From: an uncultured Alistipes sp.
GTDB taxonomy: Bacteria > Bacteroidota > Bacteroidia > Bacteroidales > Rikenellaceae
Reading direction: 5' to 3'
Assembly: GCA_944321945.1 (NCBI GenBank)
Contig: CALUNE010000006.1
Coordinates: 52,368-116,367 of the forward strand
Length of the DNA: 64,000 bases
Below the pieces are notes generated by a model, which saw only the letters and a list, made by a program, of their open reading frames with translations, was not told the origin of the DNA and did not search any database. Made by a program: the position numbers and the translations under genes. Below are positions 29,166-37,443 of the stretch, in pieces (position 1 is the first letter of the stretch; every line of letters starts with the position of its first letter).

Positions 29166-31130
29166 ATGAAAAACACTTTGTTGATGTTTTTGGCGGGATT
29201 GCTCGCCCTACCGTCCGTGACGCTGGTATCCTGCAAGGATGCGGAGCACGTGGACAAGCAGAATACGTTGAAAGTCATGCCGATGTCCGATCTTTCGTTC
29301 AAGGCCGACGGCAACGAGGATCTCCTTCTGACGATCGAAACCGACGCCGGAACGTGGAGCGTCGAGAAGAACGACTGGATCATGACCCGTCAGCAGGGCA
29401 ATACGCTGGCCGTCAACGTGCAGGCCAATACGGAGGAGACGCTCCGTCCGGGGCGGATCACCATTTCGGCGGGAACGGCGCGTCCGGTTCATATCCAGGT
29501 GACACAGGCGGCTGCCGAACGCGGTGAAATCGTGTTGGGCGTTACGCCGTCGGATCCGCTGGCCTTCGAGGCCGCGGGCAATGCTCCCGTGGAGCTGACG
29601 GTCAGAACCACGGCCTCGGACTGGAGCTTCACCTATCCCGAAGAGTGGCTCATGGTCGAGCGAAGCGGTGACAAACTGACGGTCCGCGCGATGGACAATA
29701 CGGGCGGAGCTCGGGTCGGTCAGATTGTCGTCTCCGCGTCCGGGAGTGAAAAGAGTGTGAAGATCGCCGTGACCCAGAAGGCCGGCAGCGAGGATCCGGA
29801 TCCGGGTGAGACCGTCTCCGGATCGCTCTCCACGGCCGACGTGACCCGCATCCAGTTCCCGGCCGAAGGTGCTGCCGCCGTGAAGAAGATGCTGACCTTC
29901 ACGCTCGAAAAACCCGTGATGAACGACGTGCAGGTCGAGATCCGTTTCGACGAACGTCATGTCGCCGAGTATAACTTCGACCACAAGACCGAATATGTGC
30001 TCTTCCCGGTCAAGGCGCTGACGATGGCCGACAACGGCCTGCTGACCATCCGCAAGGGCGAGACTTCGGCTTCGATCGAGGTGACGGTCAGCCCGAGCGA
30101 CGAACTGGCTTACGTGAATACCTACATGGTTCCGCTGCTGGCCGTGGCCAGGACTCCCGGACTGACGGTCAAGGACGATGCCCGCTATGTCGACCTGCTG
30201 GTTTCGAAAGCCAACTCGAAGAAGATCCGCAACATCTGCTACTTCGAGGTCAACGACTGCAATCCGCTCAATGCGCTGGAGTACCTGCTCGATGACGGAC
30301 AGCCCTTCTTCGATGCCGTCGTGCTCTTCGCCGGAAACATCAACTGGAACTCCTCGAAACAGCGGGTTTACATGCGGGCCAACCCCAATATCCGGGCGCT
30401 GCTCGACAACTCGGAGACGCTGCTCCAGCCGTTGCGCAAGAAGGGTATCAAGGTGCTGCTCGACATCCTGGGCAACCACGATCAGGCCGGAATCGCCGGT
30501 TTGACCGACTACGGCTGCGAACAGTTCGGGCGCGAACTGGCCCAGATCTGCCTCGACTACAAACTCGACGGAATCGGGTTCGACGACGAATACTCGGACT
30601 ACCGCAACAACGAAACCAGCTGGTTTACCTATCCCAGTGCACAGCAGGCCTCGCGTCTGTGCTATGAAACGAAGAAGGCGCTCAAGGAGCTTTGTCCGTG
30701 GGAGACCTGGGTGCATGTCTACTATCTGAACAACCTGGGGTCGTGGCTGCCATCGGTGACTGTCGACGGCGTGGTGCACAAGCCGGGTGAATTCATCGAC
30801 AACGTCTGCGCCGACTATGGCGGAGCCGCCAGCCCGGTCGACGGCATGGATCTGAGCGGCTGCGCCGGCTATTCGATCCAGCTCAATTCCGGCCAGGGCA
30901 TCGATGCCGACCACGCCAAGCAGCTCATGGATCGCGGCTATGGATGGATCATGTGGTTTGCGTTCGATCCTTCGGGATCGGCTTCGGTGGCCAACAACCG
31001 CTGGCATTCGCTCGAACAGTTCCGCAATCTGGCCCGGGGATGCTATGGGCAGGGTGTGCAGGATCCCCGCAACGTATACAACAAGTTGGGCGAGGGCAGT
31101 TATGATCCCGCCCCGCATCCGATTCAATGA
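29166..31130 (+). CDS. GH18 endo-beta-N-acetylglucosaminidase, modular lipoprotein
   Basis: A 654-residue lipoprotein (lipid Cys23) predicted to cut the chitobiose core of N-glycans at the cell surface. Two BACON-like beta domains (about 35-112 and 118-205) are followed by a DUF1735 domain (about 215-350) and a GH18 barrel (about 355-635). The active-site strand is LDGIGFDDEYSDY, giving Asp473 and Glu475 as the substrate-assisted catalytic pair (DxxxxDxE form, as in the EndoH/BT3987 group). Further GH18 landmarks are VLLDILGNHDQAGIA and YGWIMWFAFDPSG. The neighbouring SusC/SusD would import the released glycan. Activity on high-mannose versus complex glycan is not readable. Confidence 0.87.
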   Translation: MKNTLLMFLAGLLALPSVTLVSCKDAEHVDKQNTLKVMPMSDLSFKADGNEDLLLTIETDAGTWSVEKNDWIMTRQQGNTLAVNVQANTEETLRPGRITISAGTARPVHIQVTQAAAERGEIVLGVTPSDPLAFEAAGNAPVELTVRTTASDWSFTYPEEWLMVERSGDKLTVRAMDNTGGARVGQIVVSASGSEKSVKIAVTQKAGSEDPDPGETVSGSLSTADVTRIQFPAEGAAAVKKMLTFTLEKPVMNDVQVEIRFDERHVAEYNFDHKTEYVLFPVKALTMADNGLLTIRKGETSASIEVTVSPSDELAYVNTYMVPLLAVARTPGLTVKDDARYVDLLVSKANSKKIRNICYFEVNDCNPLNALEYLLDDGQPFFDAVVLFAGNINWNSSKQRVYMRANPNIRALLDNSETLLQPLRKKGIKVLLDILGNHDQAGIAGLTDYGCEQFGRELAQICLDYKLDGIGFDDEYSDYRNNETSWFTYPSAQQASRLCYETKKALKELCPWETWVHVYYLNNLGSWLPSVTVDGVVHKPGEFIDNVCADYGGAASPVDGMDLSGCAGYSIQLNSGQGIDADHAKQLMDRGYGWIMWFAFDPSGSASVANNRWHSLEQFRNLARGCYGQGVQDPRNVYNKLGEGSYDPAPHPIQ

Positions 31131-31146
31131 TCGCCGGGCGGAACCG

Positions 31147-31275
31147 GGCGGAGAGAATTCCGGATAATTCCGGGATTCTTCTCCGCCGCGGAACCCCCGT
31201 GCGATGAACGGCCGTTCCGGAATTGCTCCGGAACAGGACCCGGAGCCTCTCCGGGACCATCCCGGTCCATCCGGG
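31147..31275 (+). promoter_or_regulatory. Cluster of hairpins between GH18 and lectin genes
   Basis: The 191-bp gap contains a long stem (GGCGGAG at 31147-31153 with CTCCGCC at 31181-31187, and pairing continuing through the GAAT/CCGG segments), then TTCCGGA/TCCGGAA (31215-31233), CCCGGAG/CTCCGGG (31239-31255) and CCCGG/CCGGG (31261-31275). No T-run follows. It could act in mRNA processing, stability or partial termination within the operon. Confidence 0.45.
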
Positions 31276-31321
31276 AACAGAACGGATGAAGAATCCGAAA
31301 CAGGCAAACTTTGTTAAAACC

Positions 31322-33283
31322 ATGGAAATGAAACGAAATAAATTGTATCTATTATTGGCGGCGTCGGCGCTTCTCCTCTGCGGAGCGTGCCACGACAGCA
31401 ACAAGGGCATGGAACCTCAACCCGTCGAGGAGTCCATTTCGATCAACCCGCAGGCGGCAACCGTCGGCAGCAAGGGCGGCATGGTCTCCGTGCTGGTCAC
31501 CAGCAGCGGCACCTGGACCCTTGCGGGCGACGGGGATGCCTTTGTGACCCCGTCGGCGATGAAGGGCAAGGATGGCGATGCGATCGATTTCACGGTCAAA
31601 GCCAACGACCAGGAGACGGATCGGATGTTCAGCTATACGTTCACCTGCGGCAAGAAGAGTGCGCAACTCCGGATTACGCTCCGCAAGAAGGCGGCCGAAG
31701 CCGACGAACAGCTGGAGATCTACTTCCCCGAGGGTTCGAACCGGCTCCCGCAGGAGGGTGGCAAGGTGACGGTGCTGGTCACCAGCAGCGGAAACTGGAC
31801 GCTCGAGGGACGCTCCGATTTCGTGACGCCATCGGCCACGAGCGGCGAGGATGGTGCCGAGGTGGTGTTTGACGTGGCGGCGAACTCGACCGAGCAGGAG
31901 ATGTCGGCGGACTATACCTTCCGTATGGGACACCGCGAGGTGCCGTTCCATATCACGGTGCAGGGCGGCGTACCGGAGCGTATCGAAATCGTTTCGAAGT
32001 CTGAGATAAGGCTGGCCAGTGCGGCCGACGATCGTGTGGCCGTAAAGTTGAAGACCAACGTCGACAGTCGTGACCTCAAGGCGGAGATTTCGGGTGCCGA
32101 CGACGGTTGGCTGACGTGGACGATTGCCCGTCCGTCGGAGGATGCGGCGGAGAGTGACGTGACGGCCTATTTTGCCGTGCGGCAGAATGATGCGGCCGCG
32201 CCGCGCGAGGCGACGGTCACGATCCGGGGGCGTCGCAGCGGCGAAGCTGTCCTGAAGTTCACGCAGGCGGTTCAGACCCGGCTCGAAGCTGGAAAAACGG
32301 CCTATTTCCTGAGCCCCGAGGCTCAGAAGATCGACGTCCCGGTAACGGCCAACGTGGAGTTTGACGTGTCGCCGGCCCCGACGGGCAACGGCTGGCTGAC
32401 CTGTGACGGTTACTCGGACGGCGCCCTGCATTTTACGGTCGAGGCTCTGAGCGGGGTGACGGCCCGCGAATGTGCCGTGACGCTGACCGAAAAACCGGCT
32501 CCGGACAATGCTGCGCCGAAGACGCTTGTCATCACGCTGACGCAGAAGCCCAAGGGATTGATCGAACGGGTGGCCGACATGCGCAAGTCGCGTTGCTACT
32601 TCCCCTCGCTGAAGAATGCGGCGGCGCTCAACGACATCAAGTCGTCGGGAACGATGGAGGCTCTGGTCAACATCCAGGAGGCTCGCAACACGGGCAGTCT
32701 GTCGACGATCATGGGTGTCGAGGACCGCTTCCTGCTGCGCATGGGCGATACGGGCGTGGAGTGGAACCAGCTGCAACTGGCGACCTACAACAACAACATC
32801 TCGGACCCCTCGCTGACCCTCTCCGAACTGAACAAGTGGTATCACATCGCCGTGACGTGGAACGACTACCGGATCTTTTTCTACATCAACGGCAAACTGG
32901 TCTACGAGGATTTCCTGGTGCTGTACGAGAATCTGAATCTGGGTGTAGTCTACCGCGGTTCGGAGGACGATTCCAACCGGGCCTTCTGGATCGGATATTC
33001 GTACGATGCGGACCGTTATTTCCCGGGGTACATGGCCGAGGTGCGTATTTGGAACCGGGCTCTTTCCGAGGAGGAGATTCGTTCGGAGAACCATTTCTAT
33101 TCGGTGCCGGAGAACTCGCCGGGGCTGGTCGGTTACTGGAAACTCAACGAGGAGTCGGGCTTCGAAGTCAAGGATTATTCCTCCTCGGGCAACCACATGC
33201 GCAGCGAGCACAACGTGCGTACGCAGGGCAACAAGCAGGTCGGCATGCCGGGTTTGAACTACGTGGAGATGAACCTTCCCTGA
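31322..33283 (+). CDS. BACON-like multidomain lipoprotein with C-terminal LamG domain
   Basis: A 653-residue surface lipoprotein (lipid Cys23, LLCGACHD). The in-frame ATG at 31223 lies in the hairpin-rich leader; ATG 31322 gives the signal peptide. Four Ig-like/BACON-like modules occupy about 35-435; the first two share VSVLVTSSGTWTL and VTVLVTSSGNWTL, then FVTPSA. The C-terminal LamG domain (about 440-620) has LSELNKWYHIAVTWNDYRIF and MAEVRIWNRALSEEEIRSEN, closely like the LamG of the protein at 27809. Probable role: a long stalk presenting a glycan-binding domain. It is the last gene of the locus, before the terminator at 33309. Confidence 0.8.
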   Translation: MEMKRNKLYLLLAASALLLCGACHDSNKGMEPQPVEESISINPQAATVGSKGGMVSVLVTSSGTWTLAGDGDAFVTPSAMKGKDGDAIDFTVKANDQETDRMFSYTFTCGKKSAQLRITLRKKAAEADEQLEIYFPEGSNRLPQEGGKVTVLVTSSGNWTLEGRSDFVTPSATSGEDGAEVVFDVAANSTEQEMSADYTFRMGHREVPFHITVQGGVPERIEIVSKSEIRLASAADDRVAVKLKTNVDSRDLKAEISGADDGWLTWTIARPSEDAAESDVTAYFAVRQNDAAAPREATVTIRGRRSGEAVLKFTQAVQTRLEAGKTAYFLSPEAQKIDVPVTANVEFDVSPAPTGNGWLTCDGYSDGALHFTVEALSGVTARECAVTLTEKPAPDNAAPKTLVITLTQKPKGLIERVADMRKSRCYFPSLKNAAALNDIKSSGTMEALVNIQEARNTGSLSTIMGVEDRFLLRMGDTGVEWNQLQLATYNNNISDPSLTLSELNKWYHIAVTWNDYRIFFYINGKLVYEDFLVLYENLNLGVVYRGSEDDSNRAFWIGYSYDADRYFPGYMAEVRIWNRALSEEEIRSENHFYSVPENSPGLVGYWKLNEESGFEVKDYSSSGNHMRSEHNVRTQGNKQVGMPGLNYVEMNLP

Positions 33284-33308
33284 TGACGGGGGCGATCCCT
33301 GAAAGATT

Positions 33309-33346
33309 GCAGCCGGGACCTTCGGGTTACGGCTGCATTTTTTTTT
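33309..33346 (+). terminator. Terminator of the GH18 locus
   Basis: GCAGCCG at 33309-33315 pairs perfectly with CGGCTGC at 33330-33336, followed by A and nine T (33338-33346). It lies 26 bp after the stop of the lectin gene. Confidence 0.85.
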
Positions 33347-33930
33347 GGGCTTGAATGTGTTATTCTGTGAACCTAATTGTGTTATAAAACAGACTTATTG
33401 TTATACTAAAACGGTCGAATGCAGGTCGATTTAGTCGTGAATTCTCATGAAAAAGGACTGCTTTTTTGGAGTAAAAGCCGGAAGCGTGGCAAATAAAGTC
33501 GGTTTTATGGTAAAAATAATTGTTCTTTTTCGCTTTTTTTATCGTGGTCGGATCTCTTTGCCATTTACCTGGTTTCTCGGAGGGGTTTCGGTTGGGTGCG
33601 CAATTATATCTTGCTGATTGTTAGTGGTTTATTTGTATATATCGCGGATGGGATAGGCTGGTTTCAGGTGTCTTGCAGGCCTCCTTTCGATTTCGTCCGG
33701 TATAAAATAGTATACGAATAGTCGGATAGAGTTCTTGTGATGGAAAATTGCGATGCTAAAACAAATCATTCGGAGCTGATTTGTATAAAAAACGGCAAAA
33801 TTGTTTGGTTATCTATTCGCTTTTGTTTACATTTGCGTCAGTGCTGTATCGTTTCTTATGAAGAGACCTCATGAATCTTGAGGGTGTGAGAGGGAAATCA
33901 AACACATAAACTACTAAAAACCAAATTTCT
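33347..33930 (+). other. AT-rich intergenic leader
   Basis: About 580 bp with no supported gene, much more AT-rich than the flanking genes. It contains the promoter at 33804-33835 and a small CTCA/TGAG hairpin in the 5' leader near 33870-33885. Several short poly-T and poly-A runs are present. I see no coding frame or RNA gene that I can name. Confidence 0.6.
33804..33835 (+). promoter_or_regulatory. Promoter of the FHA/kinase operon
   Basis: A TTTG at 33804-33807, a 20-bp spacer and TACATTTG at 33828-33835 form a full match to the Bacteroidetes primary sigma consensus TTTG-N19/21-TAnnTTTG. Transcription would start near 33842, giving a leader of about 90 nt before the first FHA gene. Confidence 0.78.
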
Positions 33931-34695
33931 ATGAGCAGTGACAAAACGGTGATACCAGGAATGGGCAATCCTTTTGACCGTCAGGAAACTTCTGCATCCA
34001 TGAACCAGCCGGGTATGCCGAATGCCAACTACGGCGGAACCCATTTCCCCGGAATGAATACAGGCCCTCAGGCTTCGGCCAATTCCATGACTGAAACGCA
34101 CAAACCGATCATGGGATTCCTTTACAGCGTCTCCCGTACCGCCTGCGGCGAATACTGGCCCCTTTACATGGGTCTCAATACGATCGGACGTGCTACGACC
34201 TGCTCCGTGCGCCTGGCCGAAGCCACAATCTCGGACAATCATGCCGAAATCGTCATCCGCCAGATGAAAAATCCGGACTCCGTACTGGTCTCCATCCGGG
34301 ATTCCCGCTCGACGTGCGGTACGCTGCTCAACGGCAGTTCGCTGGGATTCGACGCACAGGAGTGTCATAACGGCGACATCATCACCTTCGGCGAACATTA
34401 CGAATTCTACTTCATCCTCATCGATACCAAGGCCCTGGGTCTCGAACCGCGTCAGGACTTTATCCCGGCCGGCAACATGCCCATGCAGCCCGGTATGGGC
34501 GGCATGCCTCCCATGTTCGGATTCCAGCAGCCCATGGGCGGCGCGACCATGCCCGGCATGGGCGGCGCAATGAACGGAGGCGGATTCGGTTACCCGTCGC
34601 AGCAATATCCCATGGGCGGCGGCAATGCCTATCCGGCCGAACCTTCGGCTCCTTCGGGTGGTGGAACGAAAATCATGCCTGCGATGAAGAAATAA
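33931..34695 (+). CDS. FHA domain protein with Met/Gly/Pro-rich tail
   Basis: A 254-residue protein without signal or membrane segment, so probably cytoplasmic. The FHA domain spans about 65-145: GLNTIGRATTCSVRLAEATI, SDNHAEI (Ser and His contacts for phosphothreonine), then SRSTCGTLLNG where most FHA domains have NGT. The first 60 residues and the last 80 are low-complexity and rich in Met, Gly, Pro and Asn (GMGGMPPMFGFQQPMGG). FHA domains bind phosphothreonine; the kinases at 34731 and 40304 are the obvious partners. First gene of the operon, 35 bp before a kinase. Confidence 0.85.
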   Translation: MSSDKTVIPGMGNPFDRQETSASMNQPGMPNANYGGTHFPGMNTGPQASANSMTETHKPIMGFLYSVSRTACGEYWPLYMGLNTIGRATTCSVRLAEATISDNHAEIVIRQMKNPDSVLVSIRDSRSTCGTLLNGSSLGFDAQECHNGDIITFGEHYEFYFILIDTKALGLEPRQDFIPAGNMPMQPGMGGMPPMFGFQQPMGGATMPGMGGAMNGGGFGYPSQQYPMGGGNAYPAEPSAPSGGGTKIMPAMKK

Positions 34696-34730
34696 AGCCG
34701 CTCTTTCTCCCCTGAAATCATACCCGACGC

Positions 34731-35735
34731 ATGTTGCCGGTTGTGGTATACCCGAACTCTCCGTTGATTTATCTGTTCGTCGGCGGAAGCTGGTATCTCT
34801 ATAATCCGTTGGATCCCCCGTTGGGAAGCGGTGCCATGGGGACGGTTTACCTGGGCATTCAATGCTCTTCGCACGATCATGTGGCCGTCAAACGGGTCAG
34901 GGACGAATATGCCGAAGTCCTTCAGGTGCGCCAGTGCGCCCGACGCGAGGCCTCGCTCGTCTTCCAGCACCCGAATATCGTCCGGATGATCGGTCTCTGC
35001 GAACTCCCCGACGGGCATGGCCCGATGTTCGTCCTGAGCGAATATGTCGCCGGAGTCACCTTCGAGGATCATGCCCGATACCGGCTCTCGTTCCTGCCCG
35101 ATGAGGAGCGGACGCGACGCATCGTCGAGCAGATCCGCCCGATCCTCTCCGCGTTGCAGTATCTGCACGACAACGGGATCGTCCACAAGGATATCAAACC
35201 GTCGAACATCATGATCGACAGCCGCTCGTGCGTGAAGCTGATGGATCTCGGCGTGGCCAATTACTTCCTCGATGCGCGCGGCGGAGTGCCGGGCTTTATC
35301 GGGACCCCGAAATATGCGGCTCCCGAACAGATCCCGGACGGATCTCAGCCCGCCCGCGTCGATGCCCGGAGCGACATCTATGCGTTCGGAGTCACCCTTT
35401 ACGAGCTGATTACGGGCCGAAATCCCTTCGATGCAGATTCCGCCGAGGAGATTTTCCGGAATCAGAAGTACAAGGCGCTGCCCGAACATCCGCTTCTGCC
35501 GCCATCGCTCCATGCGGTGATCCGTCGGGCTACCGAAAAGTCTCCCGACCGGCGCTATGCTTCGGCCGCAGAGATGGGGCGGGCTCTCGACGACTATCTG
35601 TCGGAGCACGATCCGAATCGCGGCAGAGGCTCCGGATCGGATTCGGAGAACATGCTCGAAATCGTTGGGGTAGTCGGGGGAATCGTGCTGGCTGCTGCAG
35701 GACTGCTCTTGTTGCTCATTGCAATCTTATTCTGA
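34731..35735 (+). CDS. Membrane-tethered Ser/Thr protein kinase 1
   Basis: A 334-residue Hanks-type kinase. Gly-rich loop PLGSGAMGTVYLG (about 30-42), VAVKRV with the ATP-binding Lys near 50, catalytic loop HKDIKPSN (Lys for the Arg of HRD), DLG in place of DFG, activation segment end GTPKYAAPEQ and DIYAFGVTLYELITGRNPF. A single membrane helix at about 306-333 ends the protein with almost nothing beyond, so the kinase domain faces the cytoplasm with no extracytoplasmic sensor. The HKD form suggests activity not requiring activation-loop phosphorylation. The PP2C gene starts 5 bp downstream. Confidence 0.92.
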   Translation: MLPVVVYPNSPLIYLFVGGSWYLYNPLDPPLGSGAMGTVYLGIQCSSHDHVAVKRVRDEYAEVLQVRQCARREASLVFQHPNIVRMIGLCELPDGHGPMFVLSEYVAGVTFEDHARYRLSFLPDEERTRRIVEQIRPILSALQYLHDNGIVHKDIKPSNIMIDSRSCVKLMDLGVANYFLDARGGVPGFIGTPKYAAPEQIPDGSQPARVDARSDIYAFGVTLYELITGRNPFDADSAEEIFRNQKYKALPEHPLLPPSLHAVIRRATEKSPDRRYASAAEMGRALDDYLSEHDPNRGRGSGSDSENMLEIVGVVGGIVLAAAGLLLLLIAILF

Positions 35736-35740
35736 TTTGG

Positions 35741-36802
35741 ATGGAACTTATTAAAACTGAATTCCCGCTCAAAGGCATGGTCGAGTCCCGGATCGGCGGT
35801 CGCTCCGAGAATCAGGACAACTATGGCTTCTGCGATGCTCCGATCGGAGCCGTGGTCGTGGTATGCGACGGAATGGGCGGCATGCAGGGCGGTCGCGTGG
35901 CTTCGATGATCGCCGTCAACAGCATCCTCGACTTCATCCGCTCGGTGCCCGAGAGTGCGGATCCGAGCGATACGCTGACCAATGCGATCCGCAAGGCGCA
36001 CGGCGATATCCTGCAGGCCGGACATCAGAATCCCGAACTCTACGGGATGGGTACGACGGTCACGGCCGCCATCTTCTCCCGACAATGTGCCGTGGTGGCC
36101 CATGTCGGCGACAGCCGGATCTATCAATTGCGCAACCGCCGGAAGGTCTTCCGGACGTTCGACCATTCGATGGTCTTCGAGATGGTCAAGAGCGGGATCC
36201 TCACCGAAGAGCAGGCCCGGCTCTCCGACAAATCGAACATCATCCTGCGCGCACTGGGCGTCTACGGAGAGATTGTCCCCGACATCCGGGTGCTGCCCTA
36301 TCTGAAGGGGGACCGTTTCGTGCTGTGTACCGACGGCTTCTGGGGCAGCATGTCCGAACCCAAACTCATCGGCTGTCTGTCGGACAAACGCATCGACCTG
36401 GCCCTCGAGAAGACGGCCGATCTCGTCGACCGGATCGGCCGCAAGAAAGGCGGCAATCACGACAACCTGACTGCGGCCATCGTCGAAATGAAGATAAACT
36501 CCTTAATGAAAGAGAAGATGAGCAAGATCGTGAAAATCATTCTGATCGTACTTTCCGTGCTGTTGCTGGCCAGCGTTGCGCTGAACATATACCAGTTTGC
36601 GTCGAAGGACCGGCCGGAGGCGGTCGTGCAGACCGAACAGAACGACAAAGAGGCGGTGCCGGATCCGAAACCGGCCGGCCCGTCGGCCCGGGTCGAGGCG
36701 AAGACGGCCGGTTCCGAAAAGAACGCAACGCCGAAAACTTCTGCGGATGCCGCCGACAAGGCCCGCTCGGAAGATGCGGATGCCGAAACGGAGAAAGATT
36801 GA
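35741..36802 (+). CDS. PP2C-family Ser/Thr phosphatase with membrane anchor
   Basis: A 353-residue protein phosphatase expected to reverse the adjacent kinases. Metal-binding motifs are SENQDNYG, VVVVCDGMGGMQGGRVAS, GMGTTVTAAIF, VAHVGDSRIYQL, LCTDGFWGSM and GGNHDNLTAAIV, so the active site is intact. A membrane helix at about 261-282 follows, then a 70-residue Lys/Glu/Ala/Pro-rich tail outside the membrane. The start at 35741 lies right after the kinase stop; the longer in-frame extension back to 35228 overlaps the kinase and is not credible. Confidence 0.92.
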   Translation: MELIKTEFPLKGMVESRIGGRSENQDNYGFCDAPIGAVVVVCDGMGGMQGGRVASMIAVNSILDFIRSVPESADPSDTLTNAIRKAHGDILQAGHQNPELYGMGTTVTAAIFSRQCAVVAHVGDSRIYQLRNRRKVFRTFDHSMVFEMVKSGILTEEQARLSDKSNIILRALGVYGEIVPDIRVLPYLKGDRFVLCTDGFWGSMSEPKLIGCLSDKRIDLALEKTADLVDRIGRKKGGNHDNLTAAIVEMKINSLMKEKMSKIVKIILIVLSVLLLASVALNIYQFASKDRPEAVVQTEQNDKEAVPDPKPAGPSARVEAKTAGSEKNATPKTSADAADKARSEDADAETEKD

Positions 36803-36821
36803 AAATCAAAAGAGTGAACCT

Positions 36822-37412
36822 ATGAAAAAGTTTTTGACCATCGGTCGGAATCCGGCGTGCGACATCTGCATCCCGGATTCGTCGAATGTCGTCAGCCGCG
36901 AACATGCCGTTCTGGAGATCGGCAAGGGCGGCAAGTATTATCTGATTGACAAGAGCCGCAACGGTACGTATGTCAATGGAATCAAGATGTCGGCCAACGA
37001 GCGGATTCCCGTTTCGCGCGAGGATGAGATCTCCTTTGCGCATGTGGGAAATCTGGACTGGTCGCTGGTTCCGAAAAACAATACGGCGACCGTCTGGGTG
37101 GTCTCGGTGATCGGAGCCGTCGTGGTGCTCGGACTGTGTGGATGGGGCATTGCCGCGCTGGTCGGTTCGTCGCACAACCGGATCGACATCTACGGAGACC
37201 AGCCGGCGGCGGAACGCTGGAACGATCCGCAGTCGGTGTCTGAGGATCAGGATGCGGAGACTCCGGCCGAACAGGCCGACTCCGTGGCCGGGGAGTCGGA
37301 GAAAGCGGTCCAGCCCGTCCGAAAGCCCGAGAAGAAGAGCCCCAAAAAGTCCGAAAAGAAGACCGAACAACCCGAAACCGAAGATCCGGTGTGGGTGGAT
37401 GCCCTTTACTAA
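36822..37412 (+). CDS. FHA domain membrane protein
   Basis: A 196-residue protein with an N-terminal FHA domain (about 1-78: LTIGRNPACDICIPDSSN, VVSREHAVLEI, SRNGTYVNG, all key contacts present), a membrane helix at about 88-112 and a charged tail of about 80 residues rich in Lys, Glu, Pro and Ser. The FHA faces the cytoplasm. ATG 36822 was chosen over the upstream in-frame extension, which overlaps the PP2C gene. It is a candidate phosphothreonine-dependent scaffold at the inner membrane. Confidence 0.86.
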   Translation: MKKFLTIGRNPACDICIPDSSNVVSREHAVLEIGKGGKYYLIDKSRNGTYVNGIKMSANERIPVSREDEISFAHVGNLDWSLVPKNNTATVWVVSVIGAVVVLGLCGWGIAALVGSSHNRIDIYGDQPAAERWNDPQSVSEDQDAETPAEQADSVAGESEKAVQPVRKPEKKSPKKSEKKTEQPETEDPVWVDALY

Positions 37413-37443
37413 TTGCGCGAATAATCGTTAAAACTTAAATAAG

